Source: Ophiura sarsii
Taxonomy: Eukaryota > Echinodermata > Ophiuroidea > Amphilepidida > Ophiuridae
Reading direction: 5' to 3'
DNA length: 64,000 nucleotides
Assembly (NCBI GenBank): GCA_035610835.1
Contig: CM069447.1
Location: 20,013,259-20,077,258 of the forward strand
The notes under the pieces were generated by a model. The model was not told the origin of the DNA. It was given only the letters and a program-made list of their open reading frames with translations, and did not search any database. This document shows positions 33,187 through 44,159 of the stretch, piece after piece; position 1 is the first letter of the stretch, and every line of letters begins with the position of its first letter. The position numbers were made by a program, and so were the translations under genes.

Positions 33187-34257
33187 CACTTTCCAAGCGG
33201 CATATCAATTATCACTCTAATTTTTTCGGACGCCTCAAAAGGTGCTCTGGTTATTAACACCAAATGTGTTCTATGATTTTAAACTTTTATATTGGAAATA
33301 TTTGCATATATTTTCAGTTTTCTCTTATTTAAACAGTATCCTATAGGCCTATCCACAAATATTTGAAAAACATCAAAATCTATATTATCATTACAGGATT
33401 TAGTCAGCTGAAAATTGAACGTGTTCAACAAAGGAACACCTTTCTTAACTCCTTTTCTGTAACAGTTTGGGAACATCAATGTGTTCCAGAACGCGTCAGG
33501 TATTCACAGACGTGTTCTAGAACACTGTGTTCCCAAACTGTTACAAATAAGGTGTTAAGGGGGCTGTGCACCTTCGCATAGCCTCCGTAAAACTGCCGTA
33601 ACTTCTTCATTATTCATTTAATCTTAATAAAAGTATACATTTTTTTGCAAATTTTGTCATACTAGTTTTATTATATTCCTCATGCAATTCCCTAGGAATC
33701 CGGGTTTTTTTTAAAAATGTACTTAATTATTTTTTGAATTACAGACCAAAAAGTGCTAAAAAAAACTGTTTTTTAACCTCCAAAATCGTGAAAATCACGA
33801 TTTGTGGTAAGAAAAACGTGTTTTTTATAATTTTCTCCCAAAATGGTCAATTTCATGATCATGGTTGGATTCATTGAACCCTTTTCTGCAAGAAAATGTA
33901 TACTTTTATATAGATTTAATGAATAGTAAAGAAGTTACGGTAGTTTTACGGAGGCTGTACCTGAAGGTGCACAGCTCCCTTAAGAAAGGTGTAAGAAATG
34001 TGTTCCTTTGTTTAACACGGTGTTCAAAATAGAACACGTTCAATTTTCAGCTGACTAAATCCTTTAATGATAATATAGATGTTGATGTTTTTCAAATATT
34101 GGTGGATATAGGATTCTGTTTAGATAAGAGAAAAATGAAAATATGTTAACATATTTCCAAGTTTAAAATCATAGAACACCTTTGGTGTCAATAACCAGAA
34201 CACCTTTTGAGGCGTCCAAAAATGTTACAGTGAGGCGTCTCTGCCGCGTGGAAAGTA
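33187..34257. mobile_element. Long-TIR element in intron of gene 1 (TTAA sites)
   Basis: The arms start CACTTTCCAAGCGGCA and end TGCCGCGTGGAAAGT, and extend as an inverted repeat of about 280 bp; CGTGTTC/GAACACG and CAGCTGAAAATTGAAC pair across the centre. TTAA lies at 33183-33186 and 34258-34261. Units 2 and 3 keep only the left terminal ~20 bp here, so the element was lost or never complete there. TTAA targets suggest a piggyBac- or Kolobok-like mobilizer. Confidence 0.75.
33559..33979. mobile_element. TTAA MITE nested in the long-TIR element
   Basis: Ends GGGGGCTGTGCACCTTC and GAAGGTGCACAGCTCCC sit between TTAA copies (33555-33558, 33980-33983), with ~80-bp inverted repeats. The opposite arm of the host element, at about 33435-33445, has a single TTAAG and acts as the empty site. 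Confidence 0.85.
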
Positions 34258-34261
34258 TTAA

Positions 34262-35240
34262 CATTGACAGTTCCGAGAAATAAAAGTCTCTGAAAGTTAC
34301 ATATGATGTCTATCCCCTCTGAAAGTTGACAACTGATGTTGCGCTCGTCTTTCACCATAACATAATTATTTGATAATTATTTTGGTACCAAACCTACAAT
34401 AACAGTTATCTGTTTTGCCAAAATACAGACGAAAGTTTCCCGAACTGTGAAACTGCACTTTCATAAAAGCGTATAACGAGATGAATAAAGCCAAGGTTGT
34501 GACAAACGGAAAGAGTGGAGAAGAGGAAAAAATGTTCTCGACAATGATTCTTTTTAATTTAAGATTGATATACTCCTAATTATGTACATTATTGTGCATT
34601 TCATTTAGTAAGTGAAAACCTTTTTTGAACAAAATCCACATATAGGCCTATGATGAATTGGAGTGAAGAACACGCTGCATGTGATTACAGAGTGACTCAT
34701 CATACAGTGCGGCTAGCAAATCGAACACTTTTATGGTTTTGTGAGTTACGTGGTTTTAACGTGTGGGGGTGTGTGTGGTTTATATTTAGTGCCGAAATAA
34801 TTCTACAAGTTTACTCTTTCCAAATAATATTTGGAAAGAGTAAACTTGTAGAATTATTTCGGCACCAAATTGAAGATATATTATATTTTCAATTTGGTAC
34901 CGCGACTTATTTTCAGAAAGATACTATTCGTTAAAATGGTTTCGACACTTTTCTATCAAATATATTTTCAATTTGGTACCGCGACTTATTTTCAGAAAGA
35001 TACTATTCGTTAAAATGGTTTTGACACTTTCTTTCCAAATATATTTGATTGGTAGGCCTACAGCGACTTATTTTAAGAGAGATACAAATCGTCAAAATGG
35101 TTTCGAAGCTTTTGAGACACCCTGTACAACCAAAATGAACTAAAAAAAATTCAATCATCTTGGAACAACTAGTTCCTTTTCTGTCAACTGTGACTATAAT
35201 TAGTCATAGGGCACAGGATTCTAAAATAAGACAAACACAC
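34262..35240 (+). repeat. Dispersed repeat filling the peptide-gene intron
   Basis: Starts with ACAGTTCCGAGAAATAAAAG and ends near GGAACAACTAGTTCCTTTTC. Copies are in units 2 (48550-49640) and 3 (61840-63640, with an insert), and a reverse copy outside the units is at 44160-45460, so it is an interspersed repeat and not part of the gene. It contains duplicated TTTGGTACC/TTTCAGAAAGATAC blocks that fold back on each other near 34800-34880. Confidence 0.75.
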
Positions 35241-35339
35241 GATTTATACCGGCAACACCATGTGACAGCCTATTAATATACAAATGTATGCAGCTTGCAG
35301 ATATTTAAAAATAGTATACGTAACGCTTCCCAAATTTTC

Positions 35340-35520
35340 AGAAAAAATTCAAAAAATTTCACAATTATTGAATTCCATTGCCATATTTGGATTCACCATG
35401 AGAAATGCATTGAATAAGTATAAACATGCCTAGTATTGTTCAATAATCCTTGAGATAGACCCTGAAATTTGGGGAAGGTTTCTGAAAAATCATTTTTGTA
35501 TATATGGTAAAACCAAAAGC
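35340..35520 (-). repeat. Dispersed repeat with TCTATCTCAAGGATT core
   Basis: Reverse-strand copy of the block at 24310-24450 (here CTTGAGATAGACCCTGAAAT). The equivalent position in unit 2 is 50940-51110. Confidence 0.8.
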
Positions 35521-35717
35521 TGCGTGATACTTCTTTACCACCAGCAAGCTTCCGGCAGCTTGGTGCTAAGCATTGGTTTCCAGTTTCCAATACGATTTAT
35601 TCCGTAAAATATATACTACCGGGTTCCAAATTGTCGGTTCCTTTCATCTATGATTAGCACCAAGCTGCTCAAAATGAGATTCATTCGGATTGGCTCAAAC
35701 CTGAATATGAAACTTAC

Positions 35718-35817
35718 CAAGAAGTGCATCGCGTCGAGCTTCCTCTCGGCTGCCGCTGACAGCAACGACGAATAGCAAACACGCAACAGCAACAGAGTTC
35801 ATTTTCATTGTGAAATC
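35718..35817 (-). CDS. Cys-rich peptide gene 1, signal-peptide exon
   Basis: On the minus strand the exon runs from a TTTTGCTATAG acceptor to a GTAAGTTTCA donor. The coding part starts at 35808 (MKMNSVAVACLLFVVAVSG...) and includes a hydrophobic signal sequence, likely cleaved after VSGS, then EEARRDALL. It ends one base into a codon (phase 1), matching the AG|AA start of the last exon at 33040; intron 2677 bp. A second ATG two codons later aligns with the start of gene 2. The conserved acceptor before the ATG implies an untranslated exon further upstream. Confidence 0.85.
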
Positions 35818-36264
35818 CTATAGCAAAAAATAAAAAAATAAAAAATAAAGGATTCGATTATTTTGTCATTAATGTAAACGGTCAAAATCATGCTGTACAT
35901 GTATAGTGGTATCATGGTTTTTGTAGGCCTATAACATTTACAACAAGAGCACGCGGCCGAATTTACCGTTAAACAACGCGTTTTCGTGCGCCAATGCTTA
36001 GTATGGCTGTATATTTTGAACTTTGATAATGAACATAAACTCGTAAATAATAACAAATCTCGTTTAGATATGTGATAGAGCACATCATGTTCATAAATAC
36101 ACCCAATATGCGAAACGCTCACGCAGCGAATGCTCAACGTATACATAGTGTATTGATCACTACGTTGTCACCCGCTCAAATGTTGAACACGCTCAAAAAA
36201 TATATCACCATTGCACCTCTGCGAAGCCCTAACAATCATGCCTAACGAATACAACGTATGCCCT

Positions 36265-36395
36265 TTTTTTGGCTTAACAATTTTTAGTTTTGAAAATATT
36301 GATCAAAAAGTGCCAAACATTTGTTTTTTTATCTCAAAAATCACATTTTTGGCACTTTTTGGTCAATATTTTCAAAACAAACACATTGTTAGGTT
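36265..36395. repeat. 131-bp hairpin
   Basis: TTTTGAAAATATTGATCAAA with AAGTGCCAAA in the left arm pairs with TTTGGCACTTTTTGGTCAAT and ATTTTCAAAA in the right arm. Unit 2 lacks it at the matching site near 52105, so it is probably a small MITE insert. Its length and pairing would also allow a long-hairpin RNA. Confidence 0.6.
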
Positions 36396-37547
36396 GTCTG
36401 AAAAAAATTCTCCGGCTCATTTCATTTCAAAAGTTGTATACTTGTATATGTACATTACATTATTAGTTTAAAAGTTACAGTGCTTGATACATTTCATAAA
36501 AACAGGGTTGACACTCCTGATTTTGTTTCTTCAAACAAGATAGTAGATCTATACGAAAACTATCGATACATTGAGTTAAGTTTCCAGCTATTCCTGATCC
36601 CAGGAATCTGTAATCGAACACTGATTAAAAAACACTTTAGTTGAATTTCCTGACACTTAAAAAAGTACATATTTCCTTTCCTGATCATGATAGATAAGTT
36701 TAATGTTAAAAAAAGATAACATAATCTATTTTGAACATCGGCGAGAACTATTTGAGCGCGAGACGCATTTATCCAGCGTGTACGAGAGGGTGTGTTCAAA
36801 TTTAAACCTGTACCTTTAAAGTATTTTCTACAAATCAGGCGCATACATTCGCCATTTTTTTGGTATGTGTGTCCCGTCCGTATAATATTGCAATGTGAAG
36901 AATGCAGTTAGTTCTTTCAACCAAAATAACCGACATTTTGGTGGTGTTGATTTTAAAATTTCAACCCGTGTCAAGAGTTCTAAATAAAGTCAACCATTAC
37001 AGGTATAACCCCATATGAAATTCACACTCCCTGTGTGATGAAGATTAAGGTAATGTCTTCCATAGGGGGTGTATGGATTTCAAATGGCCTTACAACCATG
37101 ACAACGTTTTATTTGAAATTGGAAATGTAAATACCGTATGTGTAAACCTACATTGCACTTGCACGGTTCTATATGATGAATGCAAAACGCGCGCGCATTA
37201 GAGAAATTGTGAAATATTCCTTTTTATCGCTGTCTCAATAGGGAAATTAAATAACTGTCAATTCATGAAAATGTTTTGTTAAACAAGATATTTAAACAAA
37301 CTGGTCAAAGTCGGAGAAGGACACGAGTAAAAATCATGCGATATTTATACATTGTGACAACGTATACAAAATCAGTTTTCGGTATAAAAAAAAATGGCGA
37401 AATTGCATCAACATCATTTTTGTAGAAAAAAATCAATCACTTTTTTGTCAATAAAACCAAAACTGTGAACTTCGATTTGTTTTAGAAGCTAGCGCTATTT
37501 CAGATATTGTAAATTTAAACATTTGACAGTTAAATCACACTATAGCC
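36396..37547. other. No gene seen; unit 1-specific DNA
   Basis: This stretch has no clear coding frame, RNA gene or inverted-end element. Unit 2 has different sequence at the matching place (52105-52610), so one of the two was replaced or deleted. Confidence 0.5.
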
Positions 37548-37794
37548 TCAATCTCTACTAGAGCAGTTTTGGTTTTGATAATTTGCCCAATGGTGCATTG
37601 CAGCTACTGGCAAGACTGGATGGCCTTTGGCTATGTAAGGCTGATTGAACCAATTTGAACTGGCCACAGCTTCAATTTTAAGATGACAATCTTGTAATAT
37701 TATTTTAATCGTTTCTCCACAACAGCATGATGTATGTTCATATTTTCGTATCAAGATCTCACATAGGCCTACATTTTAAAAACAGAATCTGAAT

Positions 37795-37977
37795 TCAAAT
37801 GTCAAAGTCGTCACTGACTTTGACAATAAGTGAAAGTAGGTATACAGTGAATAAGATCCCATCACCATGAACACTCACCTTATTCTTCCCAAACTTAGTG
37901 ATGATAGTGAACAGTATATTTGATGCTCGATCTCTTCTCGGGCTCACGTCGTGAAGCGATATGAAGTTGTTTATCAA
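37795..37977 (-). other. 60-codon open stretch shared by units 1 and 2
   Basis: The minus-strand frame MINNFISLHDVSPRRDRASN continues to a stop at DFDI. It contains a conserved GAATAAG|GTGAGTG donor-like word (exon side ending at 37879). Unit 2 (54075-54254) differs at only three bases, all three of which change the amino acid, so the frame is not visibly under protein constraint. It may be an upstream exon of the peptide gene; no function is recognised. Confidence 0.35.
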
Positions 37978-38136
37978 AATCCCACGACTTTATTATCATG
38001 ATTATAGGCAATAATCATTTGGCAAATAAAATGATAAATTAATAACTTTTATGGCATTCCATACGTTTCTCCAGTCACTCTCTACCGTAGAAATGTAGAT
38101 TCCCGGGTGTACTCACAGCATATTTGGAGTGGGGTA

Positions 38137-38391
38137 CTCTCTAAATGTAAAAGAGTGGTTTTCCACTCTTTCAAGGAGTTAAACGCAGGATAACACGTTT
38201 TTATTTTTGAGTGGAAAAACACTCTAAAAGGAGTGAAAGGGGATTTTATATGACAATGTTCCACTCTATGAGTGAAAAATTAACTTTCACACGCATTATA
38301 GAACGGAAATTTTCCACTCTAATTTCACTCCCTTCCCTCGTTTTCGGGTGAATTTCCACTCTTTCCATTCGTTTTACATTTAGCGATCTCT
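38137..38391. mobile_element. TA-flanked MITE rich in GAGTGGAAA
   Basis: Subterminal CTAAATGTAAAA and TTTTACATTTAG are inverted, and TA flanks both ends. Unit 2 lacks the insert near 54402. The interior repeats GAGTGG/CCACTC words. Confidence 0.6.
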
Positions 38392-38399
38392 TACACAGT

Positions 38400-39150
38400 A
38401 TCCCTTTTTAGCCTTACTCTCACTAAATAACCATGGACATTATTCGCCCACCCAAAGACTTACAATTAGGAAAATTGTGGAAATTGCCCACTTATAAAGA
38501 CCGCTTTTTTAAATGTTGGAAATGTTAGATCCAAAGACCCTATTTTGACATTGTGTTATATCATAACCCTCTCTCACCGAACGCTCTCAGCTTCTTCGGC
38601 ACCTTTTGCACATGGCGTAATATTTTTAGTTTTTGAACTAATGATCCGGAAAATTCCTGAAACCATTTTGTGTGACAAATGAGCTGATAAGTCAAGCAAA
38701 TTGATCAATATTCACACTACTTCGCGCAAAGCGGGCAAAATGGGCAATTGTAATACTAAAATGGTCAAGTATGACGTTAAAAATACGTCACTTGGTATAT
38801 TTAAGGGAAAGGTGACGTCCCCCACCCCCACGTAAAAATGCGCCACCTATGATTAAATTGATAACATACTGCATCTTACCCCAAAAAGATTTTACGGTCT
38901 TCCACAATGCATTGCGCGAACGCCAGCCAACTAAAGCTTTTTTCACACGATGCATTTGTCGAGCTCTTAAGTTTTAGAAATAAGAAAAAGGAACACTGAT
39001 AACTAATTTATTCATTGATGTAAACTAGAACCTAAGAGCTCCAACTACATGAACTGTGAACGTGCTATGGGAACCGAGACTTGGAGACCAGAAGTAGGGC
39101 GCATTTTGCAAAAACGCAATGCATTGTGGTGGTGCCTACAAATCTTCTTT
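38400..39150. other. Non-coding part of unit 1
   Basis: Colinear with 54760-55300 of unit 2, for example GACTTACAATTAGGAAAATT and TGGCGTAATATTTTTAGTTT. No stable coding frame is shared, so I see nothing coding here. Confidence 0.5.
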
Positions 39151-39394
39151 GATCTTAACCCATTGCAGTAGCGGATCCAGGTGAGGCGCGGGGGCTCGTG
39201 TATCCCGGTAAATTTTGTTTAAAAAAATTTAAAAAGGAGAGAGGGGAGAGAAAGGGGAAGTGAAAGGGGAGAGAGAACAGGTATTTGCCCAAGTAAAGGG
39301 GTCTATACAACCGTCTACATGTCACATGGTAAATGGGTTGACAAAATACCACGGCTGTCGCCGTGTCGAGAGGTGTCGTGTGTTGCAGTGCATG

Positions 39395-40138
39395 CAGTGG
39401 CGTAGCCAAGAGCTCCAGGGGGGGGGGGGGGGAGAGATCGCCGGGCGATCGCCAGGGCCGGACTTACCATTGGGCCAGTTGGGCCCGGGCCCCCAAATTC
39501 AGGAAAAATAAATTACCAACACTAAACACTAAATTAGGAAAGCGCAGTAAAATTTCTCAGTATAATCAGTATAATTTTAGAAGTTTGTTCAAAGCCAAAC
39601 TGAACCTCAATATGGCCAACTCAGTGTAAAATAGCAACATTTAAGCTCGCTACGCGCGCATTTGGTCAATTTAGTTACCGTACTTTTGTCATCAAATTGC
39701 CAATTTTCGGCCCACTCTACTTCCACATCCTGGGTACACCACTGGTATTACTCGCTCTTTAGCCACTTGAGAGAATATGGTTCCTCACAGTGAGTTGGGG
39801 GCCTCCACATTTTGGCCTGGCCCAGGGTCCCAAAAGGTAAATCCGGTCCTGACGATCGCCCCCCCCCCCCCCCAATATTGACTGTCGTGTCCGTTGAGAT
39901 TGGCACTGTCGGTTTTTTTGACATGAAGGAATCATGGAATTATGATGGTCAAAAGTACACAGATCGAATTTTTTTCGGGCGAATGTCTCCCTAATGTTAT
40001 ATTTTGGATACAAGCTTGTTAGAGCGAAAATGTACCTCAATCATAGCAAAAATAAATGTAAAATAAATCTTGGCGGTTCACTTCATTTCTTGCCCCCCCC
40101 CCCCCCCCCCCATATAAAAAAACGTAGCTACGCCACTG
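39395..40138. mobile_element. hAT MITE with CAGTGGCGTAGC ends, middle level
   Basis: CAGTGGCGTAGCCA at the left and TAGCTACGCCACTG at the right match the MITE at 21128-21517. G and C runs follow each end. The flanking 8-mers AGTGCATG and GTGTGTCG do not match, so one end may be rearranged. Confidence 0.75.
39453..39851. mobile_element. hAT MITE with CAGGGCCGG ends, innermost
   Basis: CAGGGCCGGACTTACC at the left and GGTAAATCCGGTCCTG at the right are inverted ends. The flanks GCGATCGC (39445-39452) and ACGATCGC (39852-39859) are an 8-bp target duplication with one mismatch. It is 399 bp and non-coding. Confidence 0.85.
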
Positions 40139-40589
40139 GTGTGTCGCATTTTTCAACTGTGTTGCATGCCGACTTAAAAATTAGCTAAAAATGAGATGAG
40201 AAGCGGAATAAATACTAATGATATTATCTACATCGGAAAGTCGTACGCCGTAACAGTATCCAAAAGTATACACCAGATCGCACCAAATGGGTTCAAAAAT
40301 TGACACTGTGGCAAGAATATTCAAATATTTGGCCTCTCCCCCTAAAAAAGAATCCTGGATCCGCGCCAGCATTGCTATGCAGTATTTATGAATTTTAAAT
40401 TACAATACGGCAAAGATTTGAAGGTATGATAAAAAAATATTATAGTAATGATTGAAATGTCATAAAAAGAAATTTATTACTTGAAAAGCGAAAGCGCATA
40501 AAATCGTAGGATGTGCTGGCACTTGTCGGAGCAAATCTGAGTTTTACAACCACGGACCAAACGATTTGATCAGGTTTACTCCCCGATCA

Positions 40590-40935
40590 TTTATTGCATA
40601 TAGCCGCCATCTTGGATTTTTCAACTTTTTACCTTTTCTCACCAAGGACCTATTTTTTCTTCAATTTTTGAAGTCTATAAGGAAATAGTATACAATAATC
40701 TTTCATATAAAACATGTTAATTGCTTGGCTTCGACTTAGTTACCTCTTTCTGACCATTTACACCTCACGGCCGCCATCTTGGATTTTCAGCCAAATTTCC
40801 ATAATTTCACTAATTTTCGGCATTTTGAAACCAAGAATCAATTTTTTCTTCAATTTTCGAAGTTTCTAAGTAAAGCTTACACAATTATCTTTCATATAAG
40901 ACACGTTAATTGCTTGGCTTCGACTTAGTTCTCTT
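40590..40935. repeat. Two-copy tandem repeat, ~168-bp unit
   Basis: CCGCCATCTTGGATTTT near 40604 and 40771 starts two copies that also share TCTTCAATTTT, TCTTTCATATAA and TTGCTTGGCTTCGACTTAGT. CCGCCATCTTGG is also the YY1-type core. GATCATTTATT before and AATAAATGATC after the pair form inverted ends. Confidence 0.75.
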
Positions 40936-41049
40936 TTTATGACCCTAATGGAATAAATGATCGAGATGTCTATGTAAAGCAACACCTGTGTTTGATCGGT
41001 CCCTTGGGATACGCCTTTCAATCATGACAACGATTTCGCGTCAGGACTT

Positions 41050-41395
41050 ACAGGTATATTGTGTGACCTTTTCCAGAGGAAGCCCTCAATCCTCGAAAAC
41101 AAATTGGAAGCAGATTTTCTTGCAGATTTACTTTTCTGATCATGAATCATGAAGATATTCTGAGTTACAGAACGATACGATTCCTAATTACCTCAAAATC
41201 ATGTTTTTAGAGTGAAAACAAACTGTTCCTAATCTATTTTCAACCCTAAAATCCATGATTTTGAAGTAATTAGGAATCGTATCGCTCTGTAACTCAGGAT
41301 ATATATAGAAATGTAAATCTGCAAGCAAATCTACTTCTAAACAATATTATGGATAGAGGGCGCCCCTGGAAAAGATCACATAATATGCCTTGATA
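41050..41395. mobile_element. Palindromic MITE, copy 2 (both ends)
   Basis: GGTATATTGTGTGACCTTTT at the left pairs with AAAAGATCACATAATATGCC at the right, and ATTCCTAATTACCTCAAAAT pairs with its complement near 41260. It belongs to the family of 21796-22115. Confidence 0.85.
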
Positions 41396-41569
41396 ATAGC
41401 CCGGGGCACTGATGTTGGAAAGGGGGTAATTCTCATTTAAAAGGGCACACCCTTAAATTCTAATTTCGGTATGCTAAAGGTGCACGCCACTATTGCGCTC
41501 CGCAATGTTTTCCTTGTGGGGAAATAGCTTTGAAAGATCGTGGATATTTCGAGTTACCTTGCAACTCAT

Positions 41570-42082
41570 GGTTTCACACCACTAAATAACGTCTGGCCCT
41601 ACCCCCTTTGAGGCAAAAGTCCAAAACCGGCCCGTTTCTATGCCGAAACGGGAGACCTATTGTAGATTACAGTTTAAAATTAGGGTATTTACTGCAAGTT
41701 ATGGCGAAATTAATATAGTGTGAATTTTGACAGACACATCAGCGTTCTTCAGGTCCAAAAAAATTGATGCAATGATGATCTTTTAATATTTTAACAGAGA
41801 CATTTGTGTTCAGGTCATTTCCGGTATCTGACGCAATAATCTTAATCAACAATTGCGTGTGACCAGGAAAACTCAACTCGTACTTTTTGAAAAGGCTCTA
41901 GCTCAAAATTATGCCGGTTACCCCCCATATATGAGTTGTTGAGTTAGTAGTCATGGCTTTCATCTTCAAGTTGAAACCAAATTTCAAGTTACCAGTTTCT
42001 TATAACGTTAAGAAATATCCATTTTAAAAGTGTGCATTTCACGTGTAACCCTATGGGAGATGTATTTAGTGGTGTGCAACCT
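41570..42082. repeat. 513-bp direct repeat, left copy
   Basis: Starts GGTTTCACACCACTAAATA and ends TATTTAGTGGTGTGCAACC, so each copy itself has inverted ends. It reads identical to 43184-43696 over its full length. Confidence 0.95.
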
Positions 42083-42307
42083 ATACAGAGGGTCAAGGCG
42101 CTTTGACCTTCACCCCTGCATTGCTGTCTAAACTGACTTGCCGGCAATGATAACTAGACTTCTAGTTAAAATTGGTTCTAACACATATTATTACGGCCCG
42201 TACACTTCGTTCTCTTAGTATACACATCTGTTTCATCATGAAAGATCCGTCCGTTTGGTTAAATAAGCTACAATCTGACTAATTAAAGTCATTATCTAGT
42301 TTTTTTA

Positions 42308-42341
<34 letters not shown>

Positions 42342-43183
42342 AGAAAACCGTATATTCCCTGCCCAAAAAAGTTAATTTGAAAAAATATTATGTTTGATTA
42401 ATGATTTTCTTTTCGAGATATCGACGATTATGTAAATTTTTCTCCATAGAGCTGTGTATAAATGCTCATTTTCTCCACCCCACTGTCTTTTAATGCAAGA
42501 CCCTGCGACATTAAGACTTCTCGGACACGTGCCATAGACGTAAATGATTACTTTAAACGATTTAAAGTTTATCATGTTTATTTATCGAAATGGCTAAGAT
42601 ATGAGGGTCTAAATTTCGCTAATAGGAACAAAATTTGGAGAAAACCTTTTTTTCTTAAATATCAAAAATATAATTTTAAACGAATTACGCTCTAGTGAGA
42701 AGAAAAAAAGATTTGAATACAAGTTTTGCATACTTCCGTAAACTCCCCTCTCAGAACGGCGCGGGGTCTAACATGATCTAAATTGTATTTAAAAAGACAT
42801 ATTTGAAGCAAGAGTTGAACGTAAGCGGTGGGGGGGGCATAGGGTATATGGGGGGGGGGGGGGGGGATAGGGCATGGGGGGGGTAAATTGATTAAGCTGT
42901 GTCTACTGAATAGGTCAACCTCACAGAATGTCCTTGTAATTTCAATACTTCCATGCAAAATGTTTTACAACAAGTGATTAGCATAGTGCCGTATGCCTTT
43001 TTGACGAGGATCATGGTAACCAAAATCTACTTTTCTACTGACATAGCCAATATGGCGCACAATGTCTTTCACTGTTTTTTACCACTTTGAAGTCGTATAT
43101 TTGATCAAAAATCATAACTACGCATTATGTAAAGTGCAAAAGATTAAGAAAATGAGGCAATAATAAAAAAAGTGTCTCCTTCA

Positions 43184-43696
43184 GGTTTCACACCACTAAA
43201 TAACGTCTGGCCCTACCCCCTTTGAGGCAAAAGTCCAAAACCGGCCCGTTTCTATGCCGAAACGGGAGACCTATTGTAGATTACAGTTTAAAATTAGGGT
43301 ATTTACTGCAAGTTATGGCGAAATTAATATAGTGTGAATTTTGACAGACACATCAGCGTTCTTCAGGTCCAAAAAAATTGATGCAATGATGATCTTTTAA
43401 TATTTTAACAGAGACATTTGTGTTCAGGTCATTTCCGGTATCTGACGCAATAATCTTAATCAACAATTGCGTGTGACCAGGAAAACTCAACTCGTACTTT
43501 TTGAAAAGGCTCTAGCTCAAAATTATGCCGGTTACCCCCCATATATGAGTTGTTGAGTTAGTAGTCATGGCTTTCATCTTCAAGTTGAAACCAAATTTCA
43601 AGTTACCAGTTTCTTATAACGTTAAGAAATATCCATTTTAAAAGTGTGCATTTCACGTGTAACCCTATGGGAGATGTATTTAGTGGTGTGCAACCT
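43184..43696. repeat. 513-bp direct repeat, right copy
   Basis: Full-length match of 41570-42082. A diverged relative with similar ends is at 58055-58505. Confidence 0.95.
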
Positions 43697-44135
43697 CATG
43701 TATGCAAATTTGTGATAAAACTCAAATGTTCAGGTAGTGACAGATTAGATTATCTATATCCCTTCAAATCGATATGTGTATATTCATACGCCGGTAAAAT
43801 CACGAAATTACATTAAATCAACCCGTTTTTTTTCACAAAGTATAATAAATACATTTCAATAAATCCGAAAACACCGAATTTGATGAAATATTTGGCTAAA
43901 AACGGACCATATTTCAACAAAATCCCTCGCTAATAATAGGGCCTATAGCTGCGTGATCGCGATTTTTAGGTCGCGCATTGATCGTAGGTGTGCACCCCTA
44001 CGGAATCGACTGACCCCATATGACACCTTCTGCAGCTCTTTTATACTCTTACCTCAAATCCCTCTTAAAATTGTTAAACTGTATTTGTTGGGAGTGGCTC
44101 TTTTTACTTCATTCTTTTCATCCATCTTTTCTAAC
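43697..44135 (-). repeat. Interspersed repeat, reverse copy
   Basis: Together with 41400-41569 it is the reverse complement of 49990-50750 (shared ATTTGGCTAAAAACGG, CGCGCATTGATCG and GTGTGCACCCC words). No coding frame is seen. Confidence 0.75.
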
Positions 44136-44159
44136 TTTCATTTCATTTGAATCGTGTGT

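Larger units (their letters stand above)
31600..39100. repeat. Segmental duplication, unit 1
   Basis: Colinear blocks are shared with 46260-55320 and 60840-64000 in the same orientation: CCATATACGCAGG, GTGTACTTTAGGTCCCAGAT, the GCGACGA inverted repeat, the peptide gene, the TTAGGGCCGC-type intron (units 2 and 3), and further right (units 1 and 2 only) the conserved 60-codon stretch. The unit carries private inserts at 33187-34257 and 38137-38391. The left flank is the satellite, as for unit 2. Confidence 0.85.
39166..40371. mobile_element. hAT-type MITE, outermost of three
   Basis: CAGTAGCGGATCCAGG at the left and CCTGGATCCGCGCCAG at the right are inverted ends of a common hAT-type MITE. A CATTG word beside each end may be the remains of a target duplication. 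Two further hAT-type MITEs are nested inside. Confidence 0.6.
41570..43696. mobile_element. Insertion bounded by 513-bp direct repeats
   Basis: The flanks (CTTGCAACTCAT left, CATGTATGCAAA right) are colinear with the uninterrupted reverse copy near 50350 (GAATTGCAAGG), so the whole 2127 bp entered or was duplicated as one block, with CAT on both sides. The internal 1101 bp has no retroviral primer site or polypurine tract that I can recognise and no coding frame. It contains a long T run at 42310-42336 and G runs near 42830-42890. Confidence 0.65.

Noticed and set aside
37795..37977. Conserved small protein in units 1 and 2
   Set aside because: The two copies differ by three bases and all three change the amino acid, so conservation reflects recent duplication, not protein constraint. 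Kept only as a possible exon.
41570..43696. Ordinary LTR retrotransposon
   Set aside because: The repeats do not start TG and end CA, there is no recognisable primer-binding site, polypurine tract or coding region, and each repeat has inverted ends of its own. A miniature terminal-repeat element remains possible.
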